Of a stretch of 64,000 nucleotides of DNA, positions 34,534-42,439 are shown one piece after another. Source of the DNA: Jeongeupia wiesaeckerbachi (GTDB lineage Bacteria > Pseudomonadota > Gammaproteobacteria > Burkholderiales > Chitinibacteraceae); NCBI RefSeq assembly GCF_050916355.1, contig NZ_CP136946.1, positions 1,240,001 to 1,304,000 of the forward strand, written 5' to 3'. The notes below the pieces were generated by a model. That model made no database searches, was not told the origin of the DNA, and worked only from the letters and a program-made list of their open reading frames with translations. How positions within the stretch are numbered: the first letter of the stretch is position 1; each line of letters starts with the position of its first letter. The translations under genes were made by a program, and so were the position numbers.

Positions 34534-34548
34534 CGTCTGGAGACGACG

Positions 34549-35931
34549 ATGTCGTTCATGACCGAACTCGCCGCGCTGCTCGACCCGGCCGGCATCCTGA
34601 CCGGCGCGCAGATCGACGGCTATCTGCTCGACAATCGCCGCCGTTACCACGGCGCGGCGCAGGCGGTGGTGCGGCCGCGCTCGACCGCCGAAGTCGCCGC
34701 GGTGATGCGGCTGGCGCACGCGCATGGCGTGCCGGTGGTGCCGCAGGGCGGCAATACCGGCAACTGCGGCGCGGCGACGCCGGACGACAGTGGCCGCGCG
34801 ATCGTGCTGTCGCTCGAGCGGATGAACCGTATCCGCGAGGTCGACGCCGACAACAACACGATCACCGTCGACGCGGGCGCCATCGTCGCCGACGTGCAGG
34901 CGGCCGCCCGTGCGGCCGGCCGGCTGTTCGCCGCCGACTGGGGCGCGGTCGGCTCGGCGCGGATCGGCGGCGCGCTCGGCACCAATGCCGGCGGCGTCAA
35001 CGTGCTGCACTACGGCAATATGCGCGAGCTGACGCTCGGGCTCGAAGTCGTGCTGGCCGACGGCACGATCTGGGACGGCTTGCGCGGCTTGCGCAAGGAC
35101 AATACCGGTTACGACCTGAAGCAGCTGTTCATCGGCTCGGAAGGCACGCTCGGCGTGATCACCGCCGCGGTGCTCAAGCTGTCGCCGCAGCTGTCGGCAC
35201 AGGCGACGGCGCTGGTCGCGCTCGATACGCCCAGCGCGGCGGTGACCTTGCTGCGTGGCTTGCAGGATCAGGTCGGCGAGCGGGTGACGTCGTTCGAGCT
35301 GATTTCGCGTCGCTGCTGGGAACTGCTGGCCGAGCATTGCCCCGAACTGCCGCAGCCGTTCGACGCGCCACCGGCGTGGAGCGTGCTGGTCGAGCTGTCC
35401 GACGGCGGCAGTTCGGTCGCGCTGACCGAGCGGCTGGCCGAAGCGCTGTTCGCGCTCGGCTTCGACGACGCGTTGCTGGCGCAAAGCGTGACCGAAGCCA
35501 AGGATTTCTGGCGGCTGCGCGAGCACATTCCCGAATCGCAGCGCCGTCGCGGCACCAGCATCAAGCACGATATCGCGGTGCCGGTCTCGCACATTCCGGC
35601 CTTCATGCACGAAGCCGAAGCCGCGCTGCGGGCGGCGTTTGCCGATCTCGACCTGGTCGCTTTCGGCCATGTCGGTGACGGCAATCTGCATTACAACGTC
35701 TTCCTCGGCGACCTGAGCAAGGCCGTGTACGACCATGAACCGGCGATCAACGCCATCGTCTACGAGATCGTCGCCCGGCATCAGGGCACGATCAGCGCCG
35801 AGCACGGCGTCGGTCAACTGAAGCGCGATCAGTTGCCGCTGTACCGCAGCGAGATCGAGCTGAACCTGATGCGCATGATCAAGGCGGCGCTCGATCCGCT
35901 GGGGATCATGAATCCGGGCAAGGTGCTGTAA
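34549..35931 (+). CDS. FAD-linked 2-hydroxyacid dehydrogenase (GlcD/D2HGDH family)
   Basis: Members oxidise D-2-hydroxyacids such as D-2-hydroxyglutarate or D-lactate and pass electrons to a carrier. The 460-residue protein has the FAD_binding_4 domain (VVRPRSTAEVAAVMRLAHAH, PQGGNTGNCGAATPDD, GGALGTNAGGVNVLHYGNMR, IGSEGTLGVITAAVLKL). The C-terminal oxidase domain keeps the metal and substrate histidines in FGHVGDGNLHYNVF and the SAEHGVGQLKRDQL motif. The GNTGNCGAATPD form favours the D-2-hydroxyglutarate dehydrogenase subgroup over GlcD, but the substrate is inference. ATG 34549 follows GGAGACGACG. Confidence 0.9.
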   Translation: MSFMTELAALLDPAGILTGAQIDGYLLDNRRRYHGAAQAVVRPRSTAEVAAVMRLAHAHGVPVVPQGGNTGNCGAATPDDSGRAIVLSLERMNRIREVDADNNTITVDAGAIVADVQAAARAAGRLFAADWGAVGSARIGGALGTNAGGVNVLHYGNMRELTLGLEVVLADGTIWDGLRGLRKDNTGYDLKQLFIGSEGTLGVITAAVLKLSPQLSAQATALVALDTPSAAVTLLRGLQDQVGERVTSFELISRRCWELLAEHCPELPQPFDAPPAWSVLVELSDGGSSVALTERLAEALFALGFDDALLAQSVTEAKDFWRLREHIPESQRRRGTSIKHDIAVPVSHIPAFMHEAEAALRAAFADLDLVAFGHVGDGNLHYNVFLGDLSKAVYDHEPAINAIVYEIVARHQGTISAEHGVGQLKRDQLPLYRSEIELNLMRMIKAALDPLGIMNPGKVL

Positions 35932-35958
35932 CGCTGCTCAAGCAGATTGCGAGATCAG

Positions 35959-36414
35959 ATGAACCTCATTCTGGAACGTACCGATGCCGTCCCGTTCTTC
36001 ACCGAAATGAGCTCGGTCTTCAAGGCATTGGGCATGCGTGCCCGTGATTACGACTGGTTCATAAGCGATATCGAAACCAACTACTACGGGAACGGATTCA
36101 CGAGCGAAGATCAATGGATGACCGGTGAAGCCCTTGAACGTTTCATCACGGAAAACACCGTGCAGTTCATTTGGGCCGTCTTTAGCGCCTTCCCGAAGGG
36201 AACCCGTTTCCCGGTGGAGGTGGCACCAACTGTTGACGGTTTCCCCGGTTACTGGAGTGGCGTTGAGGTCGCTTCCCAGCTCGCAAACGCGTTGTTCGAG
36301 ATTGCTGCGTGGGATAGCAGTGCCACGATACTGGTCGGCTTGCCGGGCAAGGCAACCGAGCGTTTCGTGAGCGTATATCCGGATGCCAAACTGCTCGTTT
36401 CCGCTGGGCGCTAA
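35959..36414 (+). CDS. Unrecognised 151-residue protein of distinct base composition
   Basis: I do not recognise this protein. From ATG 35959 it has 151 residues, no signal peptide and no membrane helix. It is acidic and aromatic-rich (DYDWFISDIETNYYGNGF near residue 30) and ends VSVYPDAKLLVSAGR. A TTG at 35947 would add four residues. GC content and third-position use are visibly lower than in the flanking dehydrogenase and phosphatase genes. It sits alone, 27 bases after the FAD dehydrogenase gene. Small cytoplasmic singletons of foreign composition are sometimes immunity proteins, but no toxin gene is adjacent, so no function is assigned. Confidence 0.7.
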   Translation: MNLILERTDAVPFFTEMSSVFKALGMRARDYDWFISDIETNYYGNGFTSEDQWMTGEALERFITENTVQFIWAVFSAFPKGTRFPVEVAPTVDGFPGYWSGVEVASQLANALFEIAAWDSSATILVGLPGKATERFVSVYPDAKLLVSAGR

Positions 36415-36527
36415 AGGCACCCGATCCTTTCCGTAGATTGTCGCGGCCGCTGCGTTCAAACTACGGATATCACTCCTGGATCCACTCAACCCTGAGCTGC
36501 ACTCGATCGCTGCGTGACAACGGCGGT

Positions 36528-37337
36528 TCAGCGGTTCTGCGTCGCCCACTGGTACCAGCTCTCGAACGCCTGCGGATGCCGCGCCGCGACGGCCGAGCGC
36601 GTCCAGACATCGCAGTGCCAGTAGTCGCGGCGCTTCAGCGTGCCGAGCAGGCAGCCGGCTTCTTCGGCGATCAGCGCGCCGGCGGCGTAGTCCCACAGCC
36701 TTTGCGCACCGTGCAGCATCAGGTCGAAGCGCCCGGCGGCGAGGTAGCACCAGTCGACGGTCGCGGCGCCGTAGTTGCGCTGGCTGGCGAACGGCGCAAC
36801 GGTGACGATGCGCGTCGGCAGGTGGCCGCCGAGGTATTTGGGCTCGACCGCGGCAACCGAATCGGCGATCCGGGTCGGCTCGGACGGGGCGCCCAGACGC
36901 TCGCCGTTGAGCCAGGCGCCATGGTCGCGCCGGGCGGTGAAGGTCTCGCCCAGCACCGGCAGGTGGACGACGCCGAATTCGGAGCGGCCGTTGCGCAGCA
37001 AGGCAATCGAGACCGAAAACATCGGCAGGCCGTGGGCGAAGTTGGTCGTGCCGTCGATCGGGTCGACGACCCACAGGCCCTGCGGATTGGCCGCCAGTAG
37101 TGCTTTCTGGTCGGCGGCGCACATCTCCTCGCCGAGTACCGGGTACGGCGCGATCTGCGGCAATGCCTGGGTCAGGAAGGCCTGGCTGGCGAGATCGGCC
37201 TCGGTCAAGAGCGTGCCGTCGTGCTTGCGGTGCGCGGTGACCTGCCGGAAGCGCGGCATGATCTCGGTGGCCGAGACCTCACGGGCGCAATCGGCAATGC
37301 GGGCAAGCAGGTCGGAATCGGGCACGGCAGGCTCCAT
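36528..37337 (-). CDS. Inositol-monophosphatase-family phosphatase, probably histidinol-phosphatase type
   Basis: This is a metal-dependent phosphatase of the IMPase fold. The 269-residue product from ATG 37337 has the three family motifs: VLGEEM (metal-binding Glu), WVVDPIDGTTNFAHG, and LWDYAAGALIAEEAG near the C-terminus. The start region MEPAVPDSDLLARIADCARE and the HRKHDGTLLTEADLASQAFL segment resemble HisN-type histidinol-phosphatases more than SuhB, but inositol-1-phosphatase activity cannot be excluded. An in-frame extension to 37388 crosses the phosphoketolase terminator and is rejected. There is no his gene nearby. Confidence 0.87.
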   Translation of the reverse strand: MEPAVPDSDLLARIADCAREVSATEIMPRFRQVTAHRKHDGTLLTEADLASQAFLTQALPQIAPYPVLGEEMCAADQKALLAANPQGLWVVDPIDGTTNFAHGLPMFSVSIALLRNGRSEFGVVHLPVLGETFTARRDHGAWLNGERLGAPSEPTRIADSVAAVEPKYLGGHLPTRIVTVAPFASQRNYGAATVDWCYLAAGRFDLMLHGAQRLWDYAAGALIAEEAGCLLGTLKRRDYWHCDVWTRSAVAARHPQAFESWYQWATQNR

Positions 37338-37392
37338 CGGTTGATGTTCCAGTGTGCCTGCTCGCAGGGAGCGCGGGCAATACGCCAAGGTA

Positions 37393-37419
37393 AAACAGCC
37401 CGCGCGAGGCGGGCTGTTT
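37393..37419 (-). terminator. Terminator of the phosphoketolase gene
   Basis: 11-bp stem AAACAGCCCGC/GCGGGCTGTTT with a 5-base loop, 40 bases beyond the phosphoketolase stop. Leftward, the stem runs into TTTTA. Confidence 0.88.
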
Positions 37420-37459
37420 CAGATGCAGATCGGGGCGGGTCCCGATGCAAACCTCGGTC

Positions 37460-39862
37460 TTAGTAAGGCCAGACCCAGTTCTTCACTTCCGGCATGTCGT
37501 CGCCGTGCTCGGCGATGTACTGCGCGTGCTCGACCAGCTTGTCGGCAAACTTCTGCCGCACGTGCGCACCGATCTTGGACAGCTTCGGCACGCGGTCGAT
37601 CACGTCGATCGCCAGGTTGTAACGGTCGAGCTGGTTGACGACGACCATGTCGAACGGCGTCGAGGTCGAGCCTTCTTCCTTGTAGCCGCGGGCATGGATG
37701 TTGGCGTGGCCGTTGCGGCGGTAGCACAGGCGGTGGATCAGCCACGGGTAGCCGTGGAAGGCGAACATGACCGGCTTGTCGGCGGTGAAGACAGAATCGA
37801 ATTCGCGGTTCGACAGGCCGTGCGGGTGCTCTTCCTTCGGCTGCAGCGTCATCAGGTCGACGACGTTGACGAAGCGGATCTTCAGGTCCGGGAAGTGCTG
37901 ACGCAGCAAATCGGTCGCGGCCAGCGCTTCCATGGTCGGGATTTCGCCGGCGCACGCCATCACCACGTCCGGCTCGCCGCCGGCATCGTTCGACGCCCAG
38001 TCCCAGATGCCCAGACCCTTGGTGCAGTGCTTGATCGCCTGATCCATGGTCAGGTACTGCAGCGCGGGCTGCTTGCCGGCGACGACGACGTTCACGTAGT
38101 GGCGCGAGCGCAGGCAGTGGTCGGTCACCGACAGCAGGGTGTTGGCGTCCGGCGGCAGGTAGACGCGGATGACTTCGGCCCGCTTGTTGACGACGTGGTC
38201 GATGAAGCCCGGGTCCTGGTGCGAGAAGCCGTTGTGGTCCTGGCGCCAGACGTGGCTGGTCAACAGGTAGTTCAGCGACGGCAAGGGCTTGCGCCAGTTG
38301 ATGTGGCGGGTGGTCTTCAGCCACTTGGCGTGCTGGTTGAACATCGAATCGACGACGTGGATGAACGCTTCGTAGCAGCTGAAGAAGCCGTGGCGACCGG
38401 TGAGGTTGTAGCCTTCGAGCCAGCCCTGGCAGGTGTGCTCGGAGAGGATTTCCATCACGCGGCCGTCTTGCGACAGCGAATCGTTGTGTTCGTCTTCGGG
38501 CAGGTAGTCGGCAAACCAGGTCTTGCCGGTTTCCTCGAACACATTGTTCCAGCGGTTCGACGCGGTTTCATCGGGGCCGACGATGCGGAAATTGCGCTGC
38601 GCTTCGTTTTCCTTCATCACGTCGCGCAGCAGCTTGCCCATTTCGCGGGTGGCTTCGGCGTTGACGGTGCCCGGCTTGTCGAACTTGACCTCATAGTTGC
38701 GGAAGTCCGGCATGCGCAGGTCTTTGCTGGCCTGGCCGTGGACGACCGGGTTCGAGCCCATCCGGTGCTGTGCCGACGGTGCGAGTTCGACCAGTTCGGC
38801 CTTGACGCTGCCGTCGGCGTTGAACAGGGTTTCCGGCTCGTAGGACTTGAGCCAGTTTTCCAGGTTGTGGACGTTTTCGGCGTCGATGTCCGAGAACGGC
38901 ACCTGGTGGCTGCGCCAGTAGTCTTCGACCTTCTTGCCCTTGATTTCCTTCGGACCGGTCCAGCCCTTGGGCGTGCGCATCACGATCATCGGCCATTGCG
39001 GGCGGGTGATCGGCTTGCCGGCGGCGACCTCCATCTTGGCGGCTTCGCGGATCGCGTTCAGCTCGTCCAGGCAGGCATCCATGGTGGCGGCCATCTTCTG
39101 ATGGATGTCGTGGAAGGTCGCGTGCTTGTCGTTGAAGGTTTCGTGCTTCAGCTCAACGAAGTGCGGCTTGTAGCCATAACCTTCGAACAGCTTGGTGATT
39201 TCTTCCTTCGACAGTCGCGCCAGCACCGTCGGGTTGGCGATCTTGTAGCCGTTCAGGTGCAGGATCGGCAGGACGAAGCCGTCGTTGACCGGGTGCAGGT
39301 ATTTGTTCGAGTGCCAGCTGGCCGCGAGCGGGCCGGTTTCGGCTTCGCCATCACCGACCACGGCGATGACGACCTGGTCCGGATGGTCGAACGCCGCGCC
39401 GAATGCGTGCGAGACCGAATAACCGAGTTCACCGCCTTCGTGCATCGAACCCGGGGTTTCCGGGGCGACGTGCGACGGAATGCCGCGCGGGAAAGAGAAC
39501 TGCTTGAACAGCCGCTGCATGCCGCTTTCAGTGCGGTCGATGCTCGGATAGAACGTTTCGTAGCTGCCTTCCAGCCAGGTATTGGCAACCAGACCCGGGC
39601 CGCCATGACCGGGACCGGTGATGTAGATCATGTTCAGTTCGCGCTCTTTGATGAGGCGGTTGGCGTGAACGTAGATGAAGTTCAGGCCCGGCGTCGTCCC
39701 CCAGTGACCAAGCAGGCGGGGTTTGATGTGCTTACGCTCCAGGGGCTGCTTCAGCAGCGGATTGTCCAGCAAGTAGATCTGCCCGACCGACAGGTAGTTC
39801 GCGGCCTGCCAGTAGCGGTGCATCTTGTCGAGGAGGTCTTGGGAAAGCGGTTGTTGAGCCAC
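37460..39862 (-). CDS. xfp: Phosphoketolase (xylulose-5-P/fructose-6-P)
   Basis: Phosphoketolase splits xylulose-5-P or fructose-6-P with phosphate to acetyl phosphate, using thiamine diphosphate. The product has 800 residues from the GTG at 39862, supported by AGAGGTG upstream. An in-frame ATG extension to 39973 lies in the promoter and is rejected. Motifs present are ITGPGHGGPGLVANTWLEGS, the GELGYSVSHAFGAAFDHPD stretch, the ThDP-binding VVGDGEAETGPLAASWHSN, and ACAGEIPTMEALAATDLLR near the C-terminus. It forms its own transcription unit with an FNR-type promoter, which fits use of the pathway when oxygen is low: acetyl-P gives ATP without respiration. Confidence 0.96.
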   Translation of the reverse strand: MAQQPLSQDLLDKMHRYWQAANYLSVGQIYLLDNPLLKQPLERKHIKPRLLGHWGTTPGLNFIYVHANRLIKERELNMIYITGPGHGGPGLVANTWLEGSYETFYPSIDRTESGMQRLFKQFSFPRGIPSHVAPETPGSMHEGGELGYSVSHAFGAAFDHPDQVVIAVVGDGEAETGPLAASWHSNKYLHPVNDGFVLPILHLNGYKIANPTVLARLSKEEITKLFEGYGYKPHFVELKHETFNDKHATFHDIHQKMAATMDACLDELNAIREAAKMEVAAGKPITRPQWPMIVMRTPKGWTGPKEIKGKKVEDYWRSHQVPFSDIDAENVHNLENWLKSYEPETLFNADGSVKAELVELAPSAQHRMGSNPVVHGQASKDLRMPDFRNYEVKFDKPGTVNAEATREMGKLLRDVMKENEAQRNFRIVGPDETASNRWNNVFEETGKTWFADYLPEDEHNDSLSQDGRVMEILSEHTCQGWLEGYNLTGRHGFFSCYEAFIHVVDSMFNQHAKWLKTTRHINWRKPLPSLNYLLTSHVWRQDHNGFSHQDPGFIDHVVNKRAEVIRVYLPPDANTLLSVTDHCLRSRHYVNVVVAGKQPALQYLTMDQAIKHCTKGLGIWDWASNDAGGEPDVVMACAGEIPTMEALAATDLLRQHFPDLKIRFVNVVDLMTLQPKEEHPHGLSNREFDSVFTADKPVMFAFHGYPWLIHRLCYRRNGHANIHARGYKEEGSTSTPFDMVVVNQLDRYNLAIDVIDRVPKLSKIGAHVRQKFADKLVEHAQYIAEHGDDMPEVKNWVWPY

Positions 39863-39932
39863 GTGTGCACCTCTTATGCGGATAGAAATGGAGCGTTGGC
39901 ACACCATGGACCGGTGCCAACGGTTGCAAACA

Positions 39933-39973
39933 AGTATATGCAGCCCGCCTGACCGCCCTATGACCGAGGTCAA
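39933..39973 (-). promoter_or_regulatory. FNR/ANR-type class II promoter of xfp
   Basis: Read leftward, the box TTGAC-CTCG-GTCAT (39973 to 39960) matches TTGAY-N4-RTCAA with one mismatch. The -10 element TATACT (39938 to 39933) lies with its centre 31 bp further left. That puts the box at about -41 relative to a start near 39926, the class II position for FNR-family activators. No -35 hexamer is apparent. Confidence 0.65.
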
Positions 39974-40105
39974 AGGTCGGTGCCGTAGCGATTCACACGT
40001 CCATCGGCACCCGGAGGGCGGGCGTCAGGAGCCTCTTCCGTTTGTCATGTAATGACAATTGGGAAAACCGCTAAGTTCAGTGGAATATCGGAGACAGTGA
40101 AAAGT

Positions 40106-40128
40106 ACCCGCCAGCAAGGCTGGCGGGT
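40106..40128 (-). terminator. Terminator of the antiporter gene
   Basis: 10-bp perfect stem ACCCGCCAGC/GCTGGCGGGT with a 3-base loop, 18 bases past the antiporter stop. Leftward it is followed by ACTTTTC. Confidence 0.85.
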
Positions 40129-40146
40129 CTTTCAGCAGGGGTGGGA

Positions 40147-41547
40147 TCAGTAGTGGAAGAACAGCAGCGAGGTGATCACGAAGCACGGCAGCAGGATCGC
40201 GGTCGACCACGCCATATAGCCGAAGAAGCTCGGCATCTTCACGCCGCGGTCCTCGGCGACCGCCTTGACCATGAAGTTCGGCGCGTTGCCGATATAGGTC
40301 ATTGCGCCCATGAACACCGCGCCGGCCGAGATGGCCAGCAAGGTCGACGCCATCGGCCCCATCATGTGCGCCGCATCGCCGTGGGCGAGGTTGAAGAACA
40401 CCAGATAGGTCGGCGCGTTGTCGAGGAAGCTCGACAGAATGCCGGTCATCCAGAAGTACATCGAATCGATCGGCGCACCGCCCGAATCGCTGACCACGCG
40501 GACCAGCGACGCCAGTTGGCCGGCCTCGCCGGCGCGCAGGATCGCAATCGCCGGCGCCATCGCCAGGAAGATGCCGACGAAGAGCTTGGCGACTTCGAGG
40601 ATGGGATCCCAGTTGAAGTCATTGCCGGCGCGTACCTGCTTTGGCGTGAACTTCAGCGACACCAGCGCGATGACGATCAGCAGCACGTCGCGGGTGATGT
40701 CCTGCAGGCCGACTTCGGTGCCGAGTACGTGGAAATCGATGCCCGGCTTCCACACGCCCGACATCACCACTGCAGCAACGACGGCGGCGATCAGCACGAA
40801 GTTGAACTTGCCGAACAGCTTGATCCCCGAATCCGGTGTCGGATCGACGGCCTTGATCTCGTCTTCCTTGCTGTAGAAGTAGCGGTCGATGAAGTAGAAC
40901 AGCGTCAGCAGGATCGCCGAATTCAGCGCCACCAGCGGCAGCATGTGTTCGAGCGTCCAGAAGAAGCTGATGCCCTTGAGGAAGCCGAGGAAGAGCGGCG
41001 GATCGCCGATCGGCGTCAGCCCGCCGCCGATATTGGCGACCAGGAAGATGAAGAACACGACCACATGGACATTGTGCTTGCGGTTGTCGTTGGCCTTCAG
41101 CAGCGGGCGGATCAGCAGCATCGCCGCGCCGGTGGTGCCCATGATCGACGCGCAGACGGTGCCCAGCGCCAGGATGGCGGTGTTGACCTTGGGCGAGCCG
41201 TGCAGATTGCCCCAGACGAGGATGCCGCCCGAGACGGTGTACAGCGCGAACAGCAGCAGGATGAAGGGGATGTATTCGTCGATCAGCGCATGCGCGATCA
41301 CGCCGCCGGCCGTACCAACACCGAAGGTGGCGCCAAACGGAATCAGGAAGGCCAGCGCCCAGAACGCCGAAATCTTGCCGAAGTGCGAATGCCAGAAATG
41401 CGGCGCCAGCAGCGGAAACAGCGCGATCGACAGCAGGATGCCGACAAAGGGCAGGGTCCAGGCGAGGCCGAGCTGGGCGCCGTCGAAATCGGCAGCGTGC
41501 GCCAGCGCCGGCAGTACCGCCAGCAGCAGGGGGAGGAGTCGTTTCAT
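40147..41547 (-). CDS. Na+/H+ antiporter-like membrane protein (NhaD / ion transporter superfamily)
   Basis: An integral inner-membrane transporter of the ion transporter superfamily, close to NhaD and UIT-type sodium:proton antiporters. The 466-residue product from ATG 41547 starts with a signal-like helix (MKRLLPLLLAVLPALAHA), then about a dozen helices. Characteristic pieces are ASIMGTTGAAMLLIRPLL, VANIGGGLTPIGDPPLFLGF with the GDPP ion-coordination loop, LSSFLDNAPTYLVFFNLAHG and MTYIGNAPNFMVKAVAE. The inverted SxLDNAPT and IGNAPN loops mark the two half-repeats. Ion specificity cannot be read from sequence. gloA lies 34 bases upstream on the same strand, so the two may be co-transcribed. 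Confidence 0.85.
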   Translation of the reverse strand: MKRLLPLLLAVLPALAHAADFDGAQLGLAWTLPFVGILLSIALFPLLAPHFWHSHFGKISAFWALAFLIPFGATFGVGTAGGVIAHALIDEYIPFILLLFALYTVSGGILVWGNLHGSPKVNTAILALGTVCASIMGTTGAAMLLIRPLLKANDNRKHNVHVVVFFIFLVANIGGGLTPIGDPPLFLGFLKGISFFWTLEHMLPLVALNSAILLTLFYFIDRYFYSKEDEIKAVDPTPDSGIKLFGKFNFVLIAAVVAAVVMSGVWKPGIDFHVLGTEVGLQDITRDVLLIVIALVSLKFTPKQVRAGNDFNWDPILEVAKLFVGIFLAMAPAIAILRAGEAGQLASLVRVVSDSGGAPIDSMYFWMTGILSSFLDNAPTYLVFFNLAHGDAAHMMGPMASTLLAISAGAVFMGAMTYIGNAPNFMVKAVAEDRGVKMPSFFGYMAWSTAILLPCFVITSLLFFHY

Positions 41548-41581
41548 GTCGTCCGGTCGGTGAGTGCGGCCGCGGGCCGCG

Positions 41582-41971
41582 TTACTGGGTGTGCTTCTGG
41601 ATGAACTCGATCTTGTAGCCGTCCGGGTCCTCGACAAAGGCGATCACGGTGGTGCCGTGCTTCATCGGTCCCGGTTCGCGTACGACCTTGCCGCCCTTGA
41701 GGCGTACGGCCTCACAGGTCGCGACGATGTCATCGGTTTGGATCGCGATATGCCCGTAAGCGTTCCCGAGTTCGTACGCGGCGGTATCCCAGTTATGCGT
41801 GAGTTCGATCACGGCGGTGTCGGTTTCATCGCCGTAACCGACGAAGGCGAGCGTGAAGCGGCCTTCCGGATAATCCTGGCGGCGCAGCAGCCGCATGCCG
41901 AGCACATCGGTATAGAAGGCCAGGGCGCGATCGAGATCGCCGACACGCAGCATGGTGTGAAGTAGACGCAC
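41582..41971 (-). CDS. gloA: Lactoylglutathione lyase (glyoxalase I)
   Basis: GloA converts the methylglyoxal-glutathione hemithioacetal to S-lactoylglutathione. The 129-residue product starts with GTG at 41971 (reads VRLLHTMLRVGDLDRALAFY), supported by GAGGAG 7 bases upstream. An in-frame upstream ATG at 42043 would add 24 unconserved residues. Metal ligands are at the expected places: His5 (LLHTML), Glu in AVIELTHNW, His in YGHIAIQTDD, and Glu in GYKIEFIQ. FVEDPDGYKIEFI is the classic C-terminal signature. The antiporter gene follows 34 bases downstream. Confidence 0.95.
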   Translation of the reverse strand: MRLLHTMLRVGDLDRALAFYTDVLGMRLLRRQDYPEGRFTLAFVGYGDETDTAVIELTHNWDTAAYELGNAYGHIAIQTDDIVATCEAVRLKGGKVVREPGPMKHGTTVIAFVEDPDGYKIEFIQKHTQ

Positions 41972-42093
41972 GGATGACTCCTCGAAGGGGGGATCGGAAG
42001 CGTAAAAGTGTAGCCCGATGTGAGTATTGCCATACAGCGGCATATTGCCGCGGCATTTTCGTCGACGGGCGAATCATTCCTGATGCAGCAGGG

Positions 42094-42123
42094 TTGACAA
42101 GGGTCGCGTTCGCCGATTAAGAT
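42094..42123 (+). promoter_or_regulatory. Sigma-70 promoter of the first tRNA-Lys
   Basis: TTGACA (42094-42099) and TAAGAT (42118-42123) are separated by 18 bases. The tRNA begins 19 bases after the -10, so transcription starts close to its 5' end. Confidence 0.7.
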
Positions 42124-42141
42124 GCGCGTCTTGTTTTGGAA

Positions 42142-42217
42142 GGGTCGTTAGCTCAGTTGGTAGAGCAGCGGACTTTTAATCCGTAGGTCGCAGGTTCGAG
42201 TCCCGCACGACCCACCA
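42142..42217 (+). tRNA. tRNA-Lys (anticodon TTT)
   Basis: A 76-base cloverleaf with encoded CCA. The acceptor GGGTCGT pairs with ACGACCC, the D arm is GCTC/GAGC, and the anticodon loop is CTTTTAA with TTT at the centre. The T arm GCAGG-TTCGAGT-CCCGC contains an A-C mismatch (positions 51-63), where related tRNA-Lys genes usually have a full pair. It has its own promoter and lies 48 bases before a second tRNA-Lys. Confidence 0.97.
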
Positions 42218-42225
42218 TCCAAACC

Positions 42226-42255
42226 TTGACAAGCTGGCAATTGAATCTATATAGT
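42226..42255 (+). promoter_or_regulatory. Sigma-70 promoter of the second tRNA-Lys
   Basis: A perfect TTGACA (42226-42231) and TATAGT (42250-42255) with an 18-base spacer lie in the 48-base gap between the two tRNA-Lys genes. The second gene is therefore transcribed independently as well as by read-through. Confidence 0.75.
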
Positions 42256-42265
42256 TGCCGCTCTC

Positions 42266-42341
42266 GGGCTGTTAGCTCAGTTGGTAGAGCAGCGGACTCT
42301 TAATCCGTAGGTCGAGTGTTCGAGCCACTCACAGCCCACCA
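42266..42341 (+). tRNA. tRNA-Lys (anticodon CTT)
   Basis: A 76-base cloverleaf with CCA. The acceptor GGGCTGT pairs with ACAGCCC, the D arm matches that of the upstream tRNA, the anticodon loop is CTCTTAA with CTT at the centre, and the T arm GAGTG/CACTC is fully paired. It decodes AAG and complements the upstream TTT tRNA. A strong terminator follows. Confidence 0.97.
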
Positions 42342-42355
42342 GTTTCACCAAAGAA

Positions 42356-42379
42356 GCCAGTCGAAAGACTGGCTTTTTT
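42356..42379 (+). terminator. Terminator of the tRNA-Lys pair
   Basis: 7-bp stem GCCAGTC/GACTGGC with a GAAA tetraloop and a T6 run, 15 bases after the second tRNA. Confidence 0.95.
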
Positions 42380-42439
42380 GCGTTTGGCCGCCACAGGGCG
42401 GGTAATACATCGCCTTGGCGGGCGATCGCGGGAAAGCAC

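Noticed and set aside
37445..39952. Rightward open frame of about 835 codons opposite phosphoketolase
   Set aside because: Exact shadow of the phosphoketolase gene, which has all catalytic motifs. The Val/Asp/Gln-rich shadow has none.
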